The notes beneath the pieces were generated by a model. That model was not told the DNA's origin and searched no databases. It saw nothing but the letters and a program-made list of their open reading frames with translations. Position numbers and translations under genes: made by a program. Shown one piece after another: positions 61,668-64,000 of a stretch of DNA of 64,000 bases (positions within the stretch are counted from its first letter, which is position 1; the number at the start of each line of letters is the position of its first letter). This stretch comes from Paenibacillus graminis (GTDB lineage Bacteria > Bacillota > Bacilli > Paenibacillales > Paenibacillaceae): assembly GCF_000758705.1 (NCBI RefSeq), contig NZ_CP009287.1, positions 1,240,001 to 1,304,000 on the forward strand, given 5' to 3'.

Positions 61668-62882
61668 TTAAGGTGTAACATATACCGCTTCTTCGTTCCG
61701 CGGCTGGGTGGCGGCAGCTGCGGCTACAGCCGCCCGTGCGCCGCGAGGATCCTGGGGCATTCCGGCTGCAGACTTGCCCAGCAACTGCAATACGGTGGAT
61801 GCACAGTGGCTTGGCTGCTGGCGATCAGGGGCGGTACGGCGTCTGCGCAGCTCCTCCAAGCCTGCGTATTCACGCAGCAGCAGTGAGAACCATTTGTCCA
61901 CCACATCCGAATCCAGCACTTCGGCCAGCCCCAATTCTACGAAGTATTGGCAGTTCTTCTCCTCCTGGCCGGGAATGGCGCTGTAAAAAAGCATCGGAAT
62001 ACCCTTGGCCTGGCCTTCCGTACAAGTCATTCCACCAGGTTTGGTAATCAGCAGATCGGAGGCGTCCATCAGCTTGTTAATCTCGCTGCTGTACCCCAGA
62101 ATTTTCACGTTGGGATGGTTCAGGAGCGGATTGGCCCGCATTTTGGCTACGAGCTTTTCGTTACTGCCCATGCAGAAGATCAGTTGGATATGATCCACCC
62201 TCGCAGTGAGCGAGTCCATAACATCCTTCCCGAACATGAGCCCCCAGCCGCCGCCCATAATCAGCACTGTAGGGATATCGGCCAGCCCCAGTTCCTTGCG
62301 GAGCAGTGTTTTGTTCGAACGCCCCCAGAACTTGGGGTGCAGAGGAATTCCGGTAACCGCTACTTTCTCTGGAGATACGCCGCGGCCGGTGAGAATCGAC
62401 TTGACCCGGGAAGTGGACACCAGGTAGCGGTTCGCCTCCTCATTAATCCAGCTTCCGTGTGCATCATAATCTGTAATCAACGTATACAGAGGCACATCGA
62501 GCCCCTGCTGTTTCAACCGGGAAATGACAGCTGCTGGAAGCGGGTGCGTACAAATAATCAGATCGGGCTTAAGCTGCTCGATGACCTGTGAGGCATGTGT
62601 ATAAAAAATCCGGTGAAGTGCCAGCTTGGTCAACCGGTTCAGAGATTTATGATATTGGGTCTTATACATCATGCCGACCAGCTTCGGCTGGCTGCTGACT
62701 GTTTTGCGGTAAGCTGAAAGAATCCAGGGAGCGACCGTAGGATTAAGGAATTTGCCAAGCTCAATCACCCTGCACTGCACATCCGGGCTAAGCCGCTTAA
62801 TTCCTTCGGCCAGAGCATAGGCTGCCCCTGTATGGCCCGTACCGAAGCCTTCCGAAAACAGCAGTACTCTTTTCTTTCGCAT
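61668..62882 (-). CDS. UgtP/MGDG-synthase-like glycosyltransferase (GT28)
   Basis: 404 residues. N-terminal MGDG_synth domain (LFSEGFGTGHTGAAYALAEG, HRIFYTHASQVIEQLKPDLI) and C-terminal GT28 half (VLIMGGGWGLMFGKDV, DASDLLITKPGGMTCTEGQA, IPGQEEKNCQYFVELGLAEV). Family members transfer glucose or galactose from UDP-sugar to diacylglycerol, making membrane glycolipids or lipoteichoic acid anchors. Product not provable here. The C-terminus is Ala-rich and degenerate. Confidence 0.85.
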   Translation of the reverse strand: MRKKRVLLFSEGFGTGHTGAAYALAEGIKRLSPDVQCRVIELGKFLNPTVAPWILSAYRKTVSSQPKLVGMMYKTQYHKSLNRLTKLALHRIFYTHASQVIEQLKPDLIICTHPLPAAVISRLKQQGLDVPLYTLITDYDAHGSWINEEANRYLVSTSRVKSILTGRGVSPEKVAVTGIPLHPKFWGRSNKTLLRKELGLADIPTVLIMGGGWGLMFGKDVMDSLTARVDHIQLIFCMGSNEKLVAKMRANPLLNHPNVKILGYSSEINKLMDASDLLITKPGGMTCTEGQAKGIPMLFYSAIPGQEEKNCQYFVELGLAEVLDSDVVDKWFSLLLREYAGLEELRRRRTAPDRQQPSHCASTVLQLLGKSAAGMPQDPRGARAAVAAAAATQPRNEEAVYVTP

Positions 62883-63035
62883 AAGTTCACCTGCTACTTT
62901 CTTTCATTGGGTAGGATAAATCTTCTCTTACATTATACTAGGGAAATTGTCTCTTTTCTCACATTATACAAATAAGACGTAAATAGAAAGTTAAAACACT
63001 GCAAAAAATAAAAAAATAAAGATTGCGCCCAAGTA

Positions 63036-63102
63036 TTGCAAACGCGGAGGCAAAGTGATAAAGTGGGTATTGACCGATTGACCGAAATAGTAAAACAGTC
63101 AC
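63036..63102 (+). promoter_or_regulatory. tetR promoter and operator
   Basis: TTGCAA (63036-63041) and TAAAGT (63059-63064) are 17 bp apart. The 25-bp site 63078-63102 begins TTGACC and ends GTAAAAC-A-GTCAC, so it holds inverted TGAC/GTCA halves. The same site recurs at 63785-63809, before the next gene. It is well placed for autorepression by the TetR protein. The rest of 62883-63145 holds no gene. Confidence 0.6.
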
Positions 63103-63145
63103 ATTATGATGACTGCATTAATTCAGAAAGAGAGGAAGTGCGCAG

Positions 63146-63721
63146 GTGGCTGTGGTAGATCGAAGGCAGCAGGTGCTCCAGGCAGCGACCAAGTCTTTTT
63201 CATTATTTGGCTACAAAGCGACTACAATGGACCAGGTCGCGAAGATCGCCAATGTCGGCAAAGGAACCATCTACACCTTTTTTACGAACAAGGAGCAGTT
63301 GTTTGATGAGATTCTTCGTGATGTCATAATGGATATGAAGGGGATTGCTGAGCGGGAAATCAAGCGGGACCGGTCTTTTTTTGATAATCTGCACCGTGTT
63401 CTGGATGCCCTGCTGGAATTCCGCAGTGAACATGAATTGTTCATCAAGCTGTCCCAGGAAAGCCGTGATTTCGGAACCCCACAGGCTAATGAAGGACTCG
63501 ATAAGATTGAGAACGTCGTATTGGAATACTTGGAGCGGGAGGTGGAGCATGCGATAACCCAGGGGGAAGTCAAGCCCTGTGAACCCAAGATTGTATCGCT
63601 GGTGATGTTCAGGTTGTATATTGTGCTTACAGCCGAACTGAGCAAGGTACATGTACCCTTAACGAAGGAGCAGATCAAATCCTATTTTCATCTGTTTCTG
63701 GCAGAGGGGCTTGCAGAGTAA
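63146..63721 (+). CDS. TetR-family regulator (YhgD-like)
   Basis: 191 residues from a GTG start with AGAGGAAG upstream. N-terminal TetR HTH: RQQVLQAATKSFSLFGYKAT and TMDQVAKIANVGKGTIYTFF. The C-terminal ligand domain is all helical. By position it matches the YhgD-YhgE pair of Bacillus, because a YhgE/Pip-like gene follows. Two matching operator sites support control of both genes. Confidence 0.88.
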   Translation: MAVVDRRQQVLQAATKSFSLFGYKATTMDQVAKIANVGKGTIYTFFTNKEQLFDEILRDVIMDMKGIAEREIKRDRSFFDNLHRVLDALLEFRSEHELFIKLSQESRDFGTPQANEGLDKIENVVLEYLEREVEHAITQGEVKPCEPKIVSLVMFRLYIVLTAELSKVHVPLTKEQIKSYFHLFLAEGLAE

Positions 63722-63754
63722 CTTCATAACTTGTGAAATGGGCAGCTTCAATCG

Positions 63755-63773
63755 ACTCCGGTAGGAGTTTTTA
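63755..63773 (+). terminator. Weak terminator after tetR
   Basis: ACTCC-GGTA-GGAGT followed by a T-rich tail. The 5-bp stem is short. Confidence 0.55.
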
Positions 63774-63784
63774 TTTGCTCTCCA

Positions 63785-63809
63785 TTGACCAATTGGGTAA
63801 AACGGTCAC
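63785..63809 (+). promoter_or_regulatory. Second TetR operator, before the YhgE-like gene
   Basis: TTGACC, six variable bases, GTAAAAC-G-GTCAC: 18 of 25 positions fixed against the site at 63078-63102, including both half sites. Confidence 0.6.
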
Positions 63810-63902
63810 TCGGTGTTACTGCAAGTTTTCAAAAGAACCGCATTCTTAAAACAGTTTTATAGCATTTTAAAGAGAGCATATGATCAGAAGGAGAGAACCA
63901 GA

Positions 63903-64000
63903 ATGAAATCTTTATCCGTATTTGCCAAGGACCTGGGCGCAGCGCTCAAGAATCCCAAGGTGCTGATTCCCATGTTTGTCGTCCTGTTCATTCCGGTACT
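63903..64000 (+). CDS. YhgE/Pip-like membrane protein, 3'-truncated by window edge
   Basis: The first 32 codons are visible. The start MKSLSVFAKDLGAALKNPK followed by a hydrophobic VLIPMFVVLFIPVL fits YhgE/Pip proteins, whose first membrane helix follows just such a stretch. GAAGGAGAG lies upstream. These large ABC-2-like membrane proteins are linked to phage receptors and to secretion; the role here is unknown. Confidence 0.7.
   Translation, partial: MKSLSVFAKDLGAALKNPKVLIPMFVVLFIPV

Noticed and set aside
1..64000. Integrated mobile element or prophage
   Set aside because: No transposase, integrase, phage structural gene or attachment-like direct repeat was recognised.

Overview
The window looks like chromosomal DNA of a Paenibacillus-type Firmicute. 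It has moderately high GC, strong AGGAGG ribosome sites, many TTG/GTG starts, a CcpA-type cre site, an S-layer (SLH) anchored mannanase, SleB and YhgD/YhgE-like genes, and a Bacillales-style exopolysaccharide (EPS) operon. No prophage, insertion sequence, CRISPR array, tRNA or rRNA was recognised.

Layout. 1-5 kb: the 3' part of a Gfo/Idh/MocA oxidoreductase, a long repeat-filled spacer, a GH20 hexosaminidase divergent from an AraC regulator, and a small Cys-motif gene with its own promoter and terminator. 5.1-7.6 kb: a NarL-type two-component system behind a perfect cre site. 7.9-24.8 kb: one long EPS cluster on the + strand, with chain-length protein, kinase-like ATPase, galU, priming sugar transferase, six further glycosyltransferases, two Wzy-like polymerases, a Wzx flippase, UDP-glucose dehydrogenase and a GDP-mannose/PMI enzyme. 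24.9-32 kb: a c-di-GMP-I (GEMM) riboswitch, two GH26-PA14 secreted enzymes and a large secreted glycosidase-like protein. 32-38.7 kb: antiporter, Dps, AIM24 protein, coiled-coil protein, M50-like protease, a stand-alone protein resembling the tail of VWA proteins, and a WYL regulator. 38.9-44.7 kb: a complete oligopeptide-type ABC transporter. 45.4-49.8 kb: modAB without modC, an ECF sigma operon and a HTH plus periplasmic-binding-like regulator. 50-58.3 kb: dgt, a 1415-residue SLH/GH26/CBM protein and a chemoreceptor. 58.4-64 kb: 2-hydroxyacid dehydrogenase, thpR, SleB-type hydrolase, a UgtP/MGDG-synthase-like glycosyltransferase, and a TetR/YhgE pair cut by the window end.

How it fits together. 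The EPS cluster supplies UDP-glucose, UDP-glucuronate and GDP-mannose, assembles a lipid-linked repeat unit, flips and polymerises it. Directly downstream, a c-di-GMP riboswitch controls secreted GH26 enzymes of the mannan-cleaving family. I infer that the cell couples c-di-GMP level to trimming or release of its own mannose-containing polymer.

The least explained material is non-coding. A ~200-nt RNA-like element occurs twice inside the EPS cluster with base changes that preserve pairing. The kinase-galU spacer carries mutually exclusive hairpins. Three sequence-unrelated intergenic repeat families all use a 51-bp period. All functional calls are from reading the sequence; no database search was run.
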